From Ectobius pallidus (lineage: Eukaryota > Arthropoda > Insecta > Blattodea > Ectobiidae), in the NCBI GenBank assembly GCA_964059195.1, contig CAXKWD010000009.1:87641432-87705431 (forward strand): a stretch of DNA of 64,000 nucleotides, given 5' to 3'. Below, piece by piece: positions 11,738-22,927 of the stretch. The notes under the pieces were generated by a model. That model was not told where the DNA came from, made no database searches, and saw nothing but the letters and a program-made list of their open reading frames with translations. Each line of letters begins with the position of its first letter. The first letter of the stretch is position 1. A program made the position numbers and the translations under genes.

Positions 11738-12298
11738 GTTCGACATACTATAATAAGCTTATTGCGAAATGGTGACGGTGCATAATGACACTCATTTCGA
11801 AACTGTTTTTCATTTCGACATCGGTATAGTATCATAATCGAACAGGAAACGATCTTGATAGTAGGAGCTGAAAACTGCGTAATAAATAAATTACCTATAC
11901 TTAAGTAAAATCAATTCTGTTCTTGTTAATTTTAATATCATACTAAAATGAATTCAATTCGTGTTGTCAAAATCCGTTGGTTTCAAGAAGTCACCTTAAG
12001 GTAGTTTCGAAATGACCGACGCCATGACCTGCCACAATCTGCCAGCTCTCACAGAAGACAAGGACTACGACAATCAGCTGACGCAAAGGGCATGGTGGGA
12101 TCGCCGTTTGTTTCAGTGAATCTAAAACCTCAAAATTTAAACATTTAGACTAATTATGGTCGAAAAAAGAACATTCTTATGCAACTTGGCTATAATGGTA
12201 ATTAAGATACTTGTATGAAAATTATAAAACTCGTTTTGCTCGTTTCATAAACACTCTCGTATCTTAATAAATGCCATTATAGGCTAGTTGCATAATGT
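11738..12298 (+). mobile_element. Palindrome-ended MITE-like repeat, copy 1
   Basis: About 560 bp with a diverged inverted counterpart at 22385-22927. The right end forms a hairpin: GGCTATAATGGTAATTAAGATAC (12193-12215) pairs with GTATCTTAATAAATGCCATTATAGGC (12258-12284), around a centre containing CTCGTTTTGCTCGTTTCATAA. The hairpin module also occurs alone at 48280-48388 and in reduced form at 12580-12645. No open frame. Confidence 0.7.
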
Positions 12299-12579
12299 TT
12301 ATCCATCGTCCGGTTGCAAAAGTAATCGTTGACACTTTTCGATTGCAAATGTTTGACTTTAGTGTTATACAGAAAGAATCCACAGCTCCGCGGTATAATA
12401 GTTAGGCTATTTATGATACAAGTGGTAAAAGAGGGAATCTGTTTTGCAAGTAGGTATGCCATCTATCGCAAAAGATGGCAATTTACAGCTGATAGCTGAG
12501 ATAAAGAGTCATTTGATCAATATTACAATGTATTCTAAAAACTCAAACCGTAGACAATTTATTTTTTTAAAATTTAATT

Positions 12580-12645
12580 TGCCTATAATGTTATTAAGAT
12601 GCTCGTAGTCTTAAATAATGCCATTATAGGCTCTTTGCGTAATAT
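12580..12645. repeat. Solo hairpin module of the palindromic MITE family
   Basis: GCCTATAATGTTATTAAGATG pairs imperfectly with CTTAAATAATGCCATTATAGGC across a very short loop. It matches the end module of the element at 11738-12298. Confidence 0.55.
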
Positions 12646-12649
12646 ACTT

Positions 12650-14449
12650 TTCTTTATTTAGTAGTACATGTCAAAAACGGTTTTGTTTTTATATAACAAA
12701 GTACGAAAATAATTATTATTTGTATAATCCGTTACATTTTTATTCATTGACAGTCTTAATAAATCCTCTGATTGATTACCTATGAGAAATGTTTTTACAT
12801 TTTAACAAAAAGTAAATCTAGAAACTTATATATCTGCTGTTATGCAGTTTTTTTCGGTAATGCATATAGACTATACGTCAAAGTAGTGAAAAGATTTAAA
12901 TGAAGTCCGTGATTCACACAAAGTTCTTTATATGGAATCCTATTTCTGTCTTCACTCTATTCACACTCTAATAGCTTGCAATACTGGAACTCGACCGACT
13001 TTTTTATATCGATCCTAATGGCTTCTTTCAATCGTTACTGAACATAAAGCATACCACGCACTGAACATACGTCAGCTGGTATGTATCCGTCAATACTTGC
13101 TCCTCAGTTGAGAGACTACAACATATGCTTGGATAATCCACAAAATGGAGAGCTAATTCAAGCGTGCCTGGTGTTCTCTAATCACTAGTCAGTAATTGCT
13201 TTGAAACTGGACGCTGGAAAATCAACCCTCTCAACCAAAATAACCTGCTTTGAGAAGGCTACGGTCAGAGAAACAGTAACAACAGCAATGGGGAGAGTGC
13301 AAATACACAACAGTACCTAAACTGTAAACAATACTATGGCATTATTGAGTTCTTAGCCAGAGGGAAGGGTTCGAGGTATAGGCAGGATAATACAGAGTGC
13401 CATTGGCGACCAGAAATCTGAGGTGGGAAGCAAAGATTAATTGAAAAATAACTGTCTTATTTCCTTTTATTATTTTAGTTTCCGAAATATTTTAAATTCA
13501 ATATTTAGTTTCAAATTTATTAGTAGATATTGTCACAGATAGTCACGTTTACAAAATATGACGAAATATCCATATAGTCGGCTCTCAAATGTTTTAGACA
13601 GCGCGATGGATAGATACTCCAGAACCGTCCCTCAAGTAAACAAGTATGTCAATCTCACTCTAGCGCATTACTCGTATCTACTTAAGAAAGTGACAGAGAT
13701 ACTTGCTTACTCAGGACTAGTTCTAGATGGACAACACCTACCCATTCCACTGTCTAAAACATTTTCGCGCCGACCATATTTACTTGTAAGCGTTCGGAAA
13801 TATAATCTGAATTTCCCACGCGACTCATTATTTGTTTTGGTTCCTTGTGTGTTAGCCAATCATTGCTCCAGCTCCTTCAGTAAAAAAATGTAGTTTATGT
13901 TTGGCTTTAAGAAGTGGCACCCACAATAATGAAATTCATTTGTTCATAGAACGATGAAGACGTGCCCTTATATGCGAATACTGTTCAATAGCCATATGGA
14001 CATGGATATGATATTAGCATGACCAATGCAGAGCACGCACACTCAGACACAGAGTCTAGTCTTCCATGCATTTCAAACAGAATGTGCATTGCTTTCATGT
14101 TACCTGTATGCATGCCAAGCATCCAGGAAACCAGCTTACATTCCTCGTGGAAAACTACCCTCCTCGCTTTACACACACGATAATTATTTATGTTTTCAAA
14201 GTAAAGGAAGGCGGCTTTTGTTCCACCCTGCTTCCTTCCGGCCTTATAAAGGGGGTGTTTAGTTACTTGTTAATGCATTTTCCTCCTATCCCTTCGCTGA
14301 AACTATGGTTAATATACAAACATACAAGTAAGACTATTAAAATTCAGAAGTGACAGGGTAAAGTACAAAGCAGTGTTACGCAAACATTTTTGGCTATGGA
14401 ATACTTTTCTTTTAAGTAAATATGTATGAAACTGTCAAATTAACAGCAA
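12650..14449. other. Intergenic sequence, no gene seen
   Basis: Short open frames (for example 111 codons from 13558) lack recognisable domains and compete with frames on the other strand around 14000-14300. Nothing supportable as a gene. Confidence 0.5.

Positions 14450-14484
<35 letters not shown>
14450..14484. repeat. (AAT)n microsatellite
   Basis: About 11-12 uninterrupted trinucleotide units. Confidence 0.95.
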
Positions 14485-14487
<3 letters not shown>

Positions 14488-16611
14488 TAACTTTCTTTGC
14501 GATAAGCTTAAAATAAAATGTTACAATTTTGAAAACACACATTTTTTTACTACGATCCCCTAGCCCAGAATTCTGTTTTATTTTGTTTTTTTCGTAAAAA
14601 AGGTTTAATTAAATTTTTAAAAACAATTACGAAACAAACTTCAAAGTCAACGACAAAACTGGATTGTGGAAACTCAATGTAATTGAAGTTTTTGTTGTTT
14701 ACTATCACAGAATTTCTTGAAGATAGGAGTAATGGCTGACAACTGGATTCTCATGTTAGATAAGGTATTAAGTCTATTTCTGTAGTAGTTATTTAAGAAA
14801 CAAGTTTTAAAAGAGAGACTTTAGGTAGGTATGTTTGCAAAACGAACCGTATGGGTGAGAGTAGCAATCCTATGAGCAAAATAAAATTATGTTACCATGT
14901 GTAGGCCTATCATACACTATTTTTTGGACAGCCGTTATATTTATGAAATAATTATTTAATATTAGATTTATTCTAATGAATTATGCATGGTGCAGCCATT
15001 TTGGAGTCTCGAGCTACCCTGCCATCTAGTGCCACATATTCACATGCACATGCCCTGACAGAGGTTGTTGATTTTCTGGTGTAAAGGTGCCAAGAAAGGA
15101 ATGGAGTCAGCAACGCTTTTCATCCATCAAGTATAATGATTTTTGCAACCACCTTGAGAAATGTTCATTTAAAAAGCATAATGAATTTTAATATCTTCAG
15201 TCATCAAACAATGTGCTTAATAATCGTACGCATATATTTTTAACTAAAACATATTTCTATGTGATTGAAACCAAAATTGGTTACAATGGATTTTTAGCAC
15301 TTAGTGTCATAATGTACAGCTTTTATTTCGTGTGTCCTGTGTTAGAAGTTCTATTGTAATTCAAGCTGTCTAATAAAGCGTTTCAAAATAATCCTATGTT
15401 GAAAAATTGCATGAAAAATAAACACCTTTGGCCCCTTATAATACCAAATCCTATCAGGCCCATAACAAGGTTAGTGCTCTTTTTAAAAATATTTTAGGTA
15501 AGCTTCTACTGACAATATTTTAACATTAGGTCTGAATTCCATAAGCAGAATGTCTTAGCGACAATTTCTTTTTTCTTTTCAGATTTCTATTATAATTATT
15601 TATGATACATAAACAAACAAAAATACTATAGATCTTTCAGGTTCCGCCTGGTATTTCTTGGGTTAATATACATAGTTCTTCGAGTTGTATAATTTGTACC
15701 CTCTGTTGTCATTCACAGATGTCGAGAACTGAGAATAGTTTTGCAGCAGCAATTTCCTCTCTTCCAGAGAAATTCTAAGCAAATTTACTGCCTTGAATGA
15801 ATGTAATACTCAACCTCCCTGTGCTCGAGCATGTGTCAGAATACATTATTCAAATGCTACTCTCAGTTGTAATGGAAAACGCTTCTCCGTACACTGGATT
15901 TTAACACTATCCTAGTTGTTAAATGTTAACACTCATGAAAATGAAAGTGAATTTTCATATTCACGAACAGAAGTGCCAAGAACGGGTAATTGCTGTGTTA
16001 TATAGAGAATTCAGTACAGTTTCAGGTTATATTTTAATATAATTATCCGTTTCATTGTCTTGGTAGTCACATAGCCCCATCTTATAAAACCTAGAAATGG
16101 CTAAATTAGAGGTTGATAACTAAAAATTGCTGAAATTGTTTTAATTAAAATACTGAAAAACTAATAATACCTAATTAATCTAATTCATTATTGTTCCACT
16201 AAAATTACGTTTAAAATATCTGCCTATTTTTCATCTTGCTCATTGTTGCCAGCACACTGTTTTGGATTTTGTTGCAATTTTGCCATCGTTAGTGAACCGA
16301 AATCTCCGATTAAATTAGCAGCAAATTAAAGGCATTCTTAAGAAGCTTACACTTGCGTTTATTCACAGTGTTTGCTCCAGCAAGAGCCGAAAATGACATA
16401 TTCTTAAAATGATTTATAAATTTAAAAACCTTAGGCCTATTGTTGTGTTTGTGAAGGTGGAATTGCAAATGACAGAAGTAATTCTAAAATTAAGCAAAAA
16501 GTATTCCTACGGTATTGTGACTAAGAGCCATGAAAATTACGTACAAATAAAATGACTTTTTCAATGTTTATTGTGCTCTCAGAGTAAACTAAAAAATGAT
16601 GAAATTAGTTT
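14485..16611. other. Intergenic sequence, no gene seen
   Basis: AT-rich, no open frame of note and no repeat I can match elsewhere in the window. Confidence 0.5.
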
Positions 16612-17135
16612 GGATTATTGGATTTTTCAATTTTGGATGGTAGGGCTTTTTTAAATTGGGTTTTTGGACTTTTTTAATTTTGGATCTTTGATTTTTTACT
16701 TTTTGGATTTTTAAATTTTACATTTTCCATTTTTAATTTTAGGTTTTTAGGTTTTTTAAATTTTGGACTTTTAATTTTTATTTTTTAAATTTTGGATTTT
16801 TTAATTTTTTAAATTTTGGATATTTAATTTTAAATTTTTATTTTTTAATTTTTGGATTCTTGAATTTTAAAATTTTGGATCTTTGAATTTTTTATTTTGG
16901 AATTTTGGATTTTTTAAATTTTGTATCTTTGATTTTTTTAATTTGTATTTCCGATTTTTTAATTTTGGATTTTTAGATTTTAAAATTTTTTATTTTTTAA
17001 TTTTCGTGACGATTTTGAGCGTAACAAATTCGTGACGATTTTGTCCGTAACGCAAGTTTGGGTTAGCTCTCGATTTACTCCAACCGCGGCTAAAGAAGTT
17101 TCTCTTCAAAAACTAAATAAAACTATTAAAAAAAA
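16612..17135 (+). repeat. Minisatellite-bearing repeat family, copy 3 (expanded array)
   Basis: The array of TTTTTAATTTTGGA-like units covers about 16615-16998, roughly three times the length seen in the copies at 6631 and 7612. It is followed by the same conserved block (TTCGTGACGATTTTGAGCGT, again doubled, then CCGCGGCTAAAGAAGTTTC). Same strand as the other copies. No coding potential. Confidence 0.8.
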
Positions 17136-17932
17136 AAAACTAAAACAGGATGTACAAAAACCCAAAAAATCTGGGCCCTAATTATAACCACCCTCTGAAA
17201 TGGTGTAACATTCAGTTCTAGCTGAATGACCCTATTTCAAGCCTGTGAATACAAACGTATTCTTCATTCTCTTAAGTGCTAGTTTGTAATAAGCTTATGT
17301 TTATGCAAGGTATACATTTTCTCATTTACGGCATATAATAAAGATCTAAATTGAGTTTGTAGGTGGATTACTTAATCAGCATTCATTACTCGCAGGTCAA
17401 TTTGGCTTATTTACATTCTAAATTGCATGGAAATTACCTTGGTTTTATGAGATGAAAACTGTTTAATTAACTTACACTAAACTTACACTTTTCATTTCAG
17501 AAAAAGTCTATGTTGCTTGGAAACGAAGCTGAACCAGTTTTGTTTGTTGTGCTGTCATTCATTTTGCTTTCAGAATACCTCCCGTGAGCGCTGTTACGCT
17601 TGCATATCAATGAGCCACTTATTTATGCTTCGCTTTGTGCAAACCAGGCAGCGCTTATTAATGTTACTTAATTACATGAAAGTGTGTTTTTATAATTAAG
17701 TAGGCAATAAAAACCTAACATCCAGACTTAATCCTACAAGACAAAAACACTGTATTAATGGGGAGAAATTGCAGTCAATGACCATGATTATCATAGGTGG
17801 TCCCACGAGAGGTTTCGAGTTTATCGATATATTTGCGAGAACGAAGTTCAAGCAAATTTATTTGATGAAACTCGTAATCTTGCGTAGGATTTATTAAGAG
17901 TATTCCATGTACAAAATACAACGGATTTTGTA

Positions 17933-17933
<1 letters not shown>

Positions 17934-17982
<49 letters not shown>
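17934..17982. repeat. (AAT)n microsatellite
   Basis: About 16 trinucleotide units without interruption. Confidence 0.95.
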
Positions 17983-17985
<3 letters not shown>

Positions 17986-18883
17986 TTATTTTTTTTACTC
18001 TGCTGTCAATATTCTGCCAAACTGTGAGACATATTAACGCCTGTCTAAAAAATAGTGTAAGATACACGTAGTAAAATTATTTTCAGTACACGCTCTGTAA
18101 AACAACTGCTTGTCGGGTTGTTAAGACGCCGAAAAGTGGCACTTTTTAGTCTAGGCCAGTAAAGTAACTTTACCGACCTAGGCCAATAAAGTCGTCATGG
18201 AAACTGAAAAATCCAGATGGCAGTAACCGGTCATACCAACCGTAACAAGGTTTGAAACAAAATACTTGACCCTAAAACAACAAATATAAGGCAACATTGT
18301 TTCTTTACGTTAATAAGAAACTTCACCACTTTTTTACAAAACACTTAATAATACAACAAATATACGCCTAAGCCAACATAGCTATATTATTCATTTAAAA
18401 AACCGCATTCCCATCTACATTCGTATTTCGTATTGTTTTTTTTTAAATATTATCCAAGTTTTAACCTTATTTTACTCGAAGGTATATTAAGGTTATAGTA
18501 ACTAACAATCACTTAACATATCTAAATATTAAAGTAATATATGTACAAGAGTATTGAGTCATGAGATGGCTAACAATTTAACATGAGATGACTAACACTA
18601 TTTGGTTCATGGCATAGGATTCAGGCGGTTGTGAGAATACGACGTCAACAGATGGCTGACTATGCCTTTTGTAATTAATCATACGGCATTTTTATTTCAT
18701 TTCATATAATTTACAGAGCTTTAACTAAAAAATATTGTATGCACCACGTAAGGAAAAGCTTTAGCGGACTCATACAATATTTACTGCTACGCAATCCTAG
18801 ATTCGTCCGCTAAATGGTTATTTTGCGTACTTGATACATAAATTGATAGCCTATCATTTTACTTCTTGTATCATAAATAACTA
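17983..18883. other. Intergenic sequence, no gene seen
   Basis: AT-rich. No feature beyond short local repeats such as the doubled GAGATG(A/G)CTAACA around 18562-18600. Confidence 0.5.
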
Positions 18884-19363
18884 CTAGCTTAAAAGGCCCG
18901 GCGTCGCCCGGGTTTCTTATTTTGTAATTGGAAATTAACTTATGAAGGACTTTAGATTTATAAATTCTAGGTCCTTATATAGGTATTTATAATTTGAAGT
19001 AGAAAGAACGACTTATCACACTCAAACTATCCCCTAAGAAAATGTTTGAAATAGCTTTTATGGCTATATGTAGAATTTTGCATCCCATCGCTTGTACAGT
19101 ACACAGTAAGCCCGGGAGGGGTTCTAATAAGAAGAAACCGAAATTCCGGTAACATAAAATTGTATTATCGTGGCTGAAAATTTTGTTTCTCACTGTCATG
19201 TTACCATAAAACCGTTTTCGGAATGAAATTAAACAGAAATACAATATCACTTTCATACATCTCTTCCCAAAACATATTACCTTACCTCGTATTGTTTTCT
19301 CTATTTCCAGGCTAGAGGAAGTAATGTGACTGCATTATTTTCGTGAATTTCATTCTGTGATAT

Positions 19364-19403
<40 letters not shown>

Positions 19404-19807
19404 CCATACCTCGTATTGTTTTCTCTATGTCCAGGGTAAAGAAAGTTATGTGACTGCATTATTTTCGTGGATATTGATAGTTCTCTCATTTGTTTCTCTC
19501 ATTTGTCAAATTTATTCTACTTTCATTTTTTTTTCCAAGGCCCGCTGGTAACAATATGTTTTAATGTCAAATGTGATTCGGATTCGATAATTCTGTGTAA
19601 GAAGGGATTAAGTATTCTCAAAAACATTTGATTTTTGGCATTTAGAATCTGAATTTTTCAAAATCCTTTCTTAGTGAGCACCTACATTATGAAACGAAGG
19701 TACTGTCAAAATTCCAAGTCTCTACCTGTTATAGTTTAGGCTGTACGTTGATTCCTGTCATTCAGTCATTCAGTCAGTCAGGACAAAGGCTTTTATATAT
19801 AGAGAGA
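18884..19807 (-). mobile_element. Non-autonomous Helitron, complete, 924 bp
   Basis: Read on the minus strand it starts TCTCTCTATATATAAAAG, the typical insect Helitron 5' end (TC). It ends with a GC-rich hairpin (stem CCCGG/CCGGG, loop GCGACG, 18894-18909) followed about ten bases later by CTAG. The flanking bases are A before TC and T after CTAG, the expected AT target with no duplication. Inside, a 70-75 bp segment is duplicated in direct orientation (19276-19350 and 19400-19470) around a TA microsatellite (19369-19401). No Rep/helicase frame, so it would need an autonomous partner. Confidence 0.85.
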
Positions 19808-20284
19808 TTTTCTCCGCAATGGTAGAAAGGAATAACGTTCTGTACACACCTTCCAGTAATTTCTGTAGTATTTTATTCTTCTCAGTAATGAATGTAATTG
19901 CTGTAACATGATATTAATAAATTAATTATTCAAGTACAATATTTCATAACACTGAAACGCTTCGTTGGCTGTGAAGAAGAGATGAGTTGAACTACAACAT
20001 CCTCCGCGACGTGACAATATAACATCAGTTACGTGGGTAATTTTCTACACATTTAGCACCCAAATTCCCAGGCCTCAACACTAGATGTAAGTTGCCTCAT
20101 TTCGCAAGAGGGAGATCGTTTGAGGTGATTTACAGATGAGAATACTCTTCGTTATTTATTCACGGAATTGGAATTCTTCGGCCACATTCTTACTGTATAG
20201 TTCATTAGCCTGATCAGATCTCTTCTACACGCTGTGATGAATTTCCACAGTGCACCTGACGGATCCACACCGTACGTGAGAAAC

Positions 20285-21928
20285 AATGAGTGATATAAAT
20301 AAAAGAAAGCCACTGCTACCTAGCCGTTGCTTATGAGAAGGTTGAGAATCTAGCAACGGCTGGCTGTTTCAAATAAATAAAAAATTTCCCCTCCTTGCAT
20401 AGCCGCGGCTCAGGCTACTGGTAGCAAGTGCTTGGACACCTGCATCCCATACCGCTCGGCACATGCAGCTGTGTAAATAAACATGCCACTTGACTGTCTG
20501 TGACCGATTTAAAATTTAAATTTCAGTATATAATGTATAAAAGTATTGAATTTAAAGAAAGAAAAGCTACTTTGGGAGAAAGGAAAGAGACAAGAGAGTG
20601 TGAACATGTCCTAGTAGTTGTTACATCTCTAGGCCTAGTATTAAAAGGTCCTGGGTTCAAGCCCCAGTGTCAGAGGAATTTTTCTCCTACAGTATTCTCT
20701 AGTATTCATGTTTTATTAGAAAACCTTGATTTTAGGGCACTAAAAATTATGTTTAGGCTTGTAAATTAATGAATTAAGCATTTAACTAAAACGGTAGACA
20801 GATATAATTTTACTTAATTTTAATAAACAAAAGTTAACATTTTATACTAATAAGCACATTTCGATATTTTGCTTACTTGTACCGTCATAGAAACGTATTA
20901 TAGTTTAACATTTTAAATAATACTTAACAGAGTAGGCAATTGTCCTAAAATCACAAGTATACTTAGTACCTATTAGGTAAATAATTAGGATATTTTATAA
21001 TCTTAGCAGTTTTAATAGTTTGCTCTTGTGCAGACTGTACAACTGAAGAGTCTAAAAGCTGGTGCTCTACCCCGTTTCTTTCATTCCCTCCAAGTATTTA
21101 TGTTTGTTTGAAGAGGGGGCATAGTCAAATTGATAGCAAGACAAACAAACCCGGATAAGCTTTTAAGGGTGTGAGATTTGTTCAGATCAGCTTATTTTGT
21201 CCCATATAAAATAGCTTTGTAAGAGGATGGAGTTTCCATTTTTATTTCAATATGTTTTGCTATTAGTAAAGAAGGTAGGTCTACATATATATGTAGTTCT
21301 TTTATTAATATTTAATTATTTTCCATAATTAATTCATAAAATACGTTCGTTTTGAATCTACTTGCTACATAATAGATTTGAAGTTATTTAGTTTACAGCA
21401 TTACAATTTGAAATAGTGTTAAAAGAATTATTCACGTTTGAAATATTTTAGTTCATATTGATAACGGTAAAATATGAGAATGTGTTAGACTTATAATGAT
21501 GTATTATTTCATGATTATTATTATTATAATAATAAAGAAAAGTAACAAAGTTAAGTTACACATGTTTTACAATTTTATTGTACAACCGGTTCTTTACATC
21601 TGTGCACATCATAATCCTTACGTTCCTTATAAATTACTCATATTGGTTAAAAAATCACCCCCATGAACCCCGCCAATACGATTAAAAACTTCACTTGAGC
21701 AAGCTGAGTCCGCAAATGAGGTGCCTCAGAAAAAAGCAAGCCGCTGCTACCAACAGACAGCCGCGGCTTAGTTTTATTTATACCAAATCCTAAGCAGCGG
21801 CTGAGCTGTCAAGGTCGTTGAGCAACGGCTAGGCAGGTGGTTGAGGAAGCCGCCTTTTATTTATACCAAACCAAGCAGCTGCTATGAATTAGTGAGTTTT
21901 GAGCCGCGGCTTGGTCTTATTTATACCA
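20285..21928. mobile_element. Candidate element with GCCGCGGCT subterminal repeats
   Basis: The left part (20300-20420) and right part (21720-21928) hold several degenerate copies of ATAAATAAAA-N-AAGCC(G/A)C(G/T)GCT and the shorter AGC(A/C)(A/G)CGGCT, the outermost ones in inverted orientation. The pattern resembles the subterminal repeats bound by cut-and-paste transposases. The ends and target duplication could not be fixed, so the limits are approximate. Confidence 0.45.
20605..20700 (+). repeat. tRNA-like SINE head (family E)
   Basis: A B-box match (GGTCCTGGGTTCAAGCCCCAG) follows a weaker A-box-like stretch and is trailed by GGAATTTTTCTCC, a block also found after the tRNA-like head at 39622. 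Probably a truncated SINE. Confidence 0.5.
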
Positions 21929-22025
21929 CCAAATGACGATCCAAGCCTGTTTGAACCTTTTCGTTCCTAGTGTTGCATATGTGCAACTGTAAAGGTAGAG
22001 CTGTAAAGTAAAGAGTAAAACATTT

Positions 22026-22028
<3 letters not shown>

Positions 22029-22065
<37 letters not shown>
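22029..22065. repeat. (TA)n microsatellite
   Basis: About 18 uninterrupted AT dinucleotides. They create short hydrophobic-looking open frames that are not genes. Confidence 0.95.
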
Positions 22066-22070
<5 letters not shown>

Positions 22071-22384
22071 CTGGAGTAACCAACATATCCCACATAATAG
22101 GACAAGCCTCAAATTGCAAAATTTAATTTTGAGGCACAGTTCTGCACTGGTAATTTCGAATGAATAATATATATATATATAGGCTTCTATATAAGTAATA
22201 ATATCAGCGATAGGCCTATATAGGGTTTTAGGCTAGTTTATAAGTCATAATATCAGCAAAATATTATTTGGCAGTCTATTTAACCATCAGAATAAAACAG
22301 ACTTAATAAAACGTACTTTTTAAAACAGACTATTATCTTGAGTAATCTAAACACGAGCCTATTATTTCTATAGATCACAGATGA

Positions 22385-22927
22385 CTTATAAATGGCATTT
22401 ATTAAGAGTATGTTTATGAAACAAGCGTTGCGAGTTTCATAATTTTCATACAAGTATCTTAATTACACCATTATAGACAAGTTCCATATCACTGATTTTA
22501 TTCGACCATAATTAGTCTACCGTGAATGTTTATATTTGAGATTTTAGATTCACTTTAAACATACGGTCACGCTACAGGGCGTCATGACCCTCGCACCAGC
22601 TGGTTGTGGTTCTTGTCTTCTATGACAGATGGCAGCTCATGTCGTTGGTCAAATTGAAGCTTCCTTTTCGTCATGAAACCATGTCATTTTGACAACATGG
22701 CATTAATTCATTTTAGTATGATAAAGAAATTAACACGAACAGAATTGAATTTATTTTAAATACAGGCTATTTTTACGCAGATTTCAGCTGTAACCCTCAA
22801 TGTTTCAAGATTGTTCCATGTTCGATAATAATCGATACCATACTGATGTCGAAATGATAAACAGTGTCGAAATTAGTGTCATGATACCATTACGTCATAC
22901 ATAATAAGCGTATTATAATATGATCGA
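22385..22927 (-). mobile_element. Palindrome-ended MITE-like repeat, copy 2
   Basis: Inverted, diverged copy of 11738-12298. Matching stretches in reverse order include AAATGGCATTTATTAAGA, ACCATAATTAGTCTA, AATTCATTTTAGTATGAT and GCGTATTATAATATGATCGAAC. Part of it (GAACAGAATTGAATTTATTTTAAAT) is also echoed at 28840-28868. Confidence 0.7.

Noticed and set aside
21917..22112. Small hydrophobic protein with Tyr-Ile repeats
   Set aside because: Translation of a TA microsatellite.
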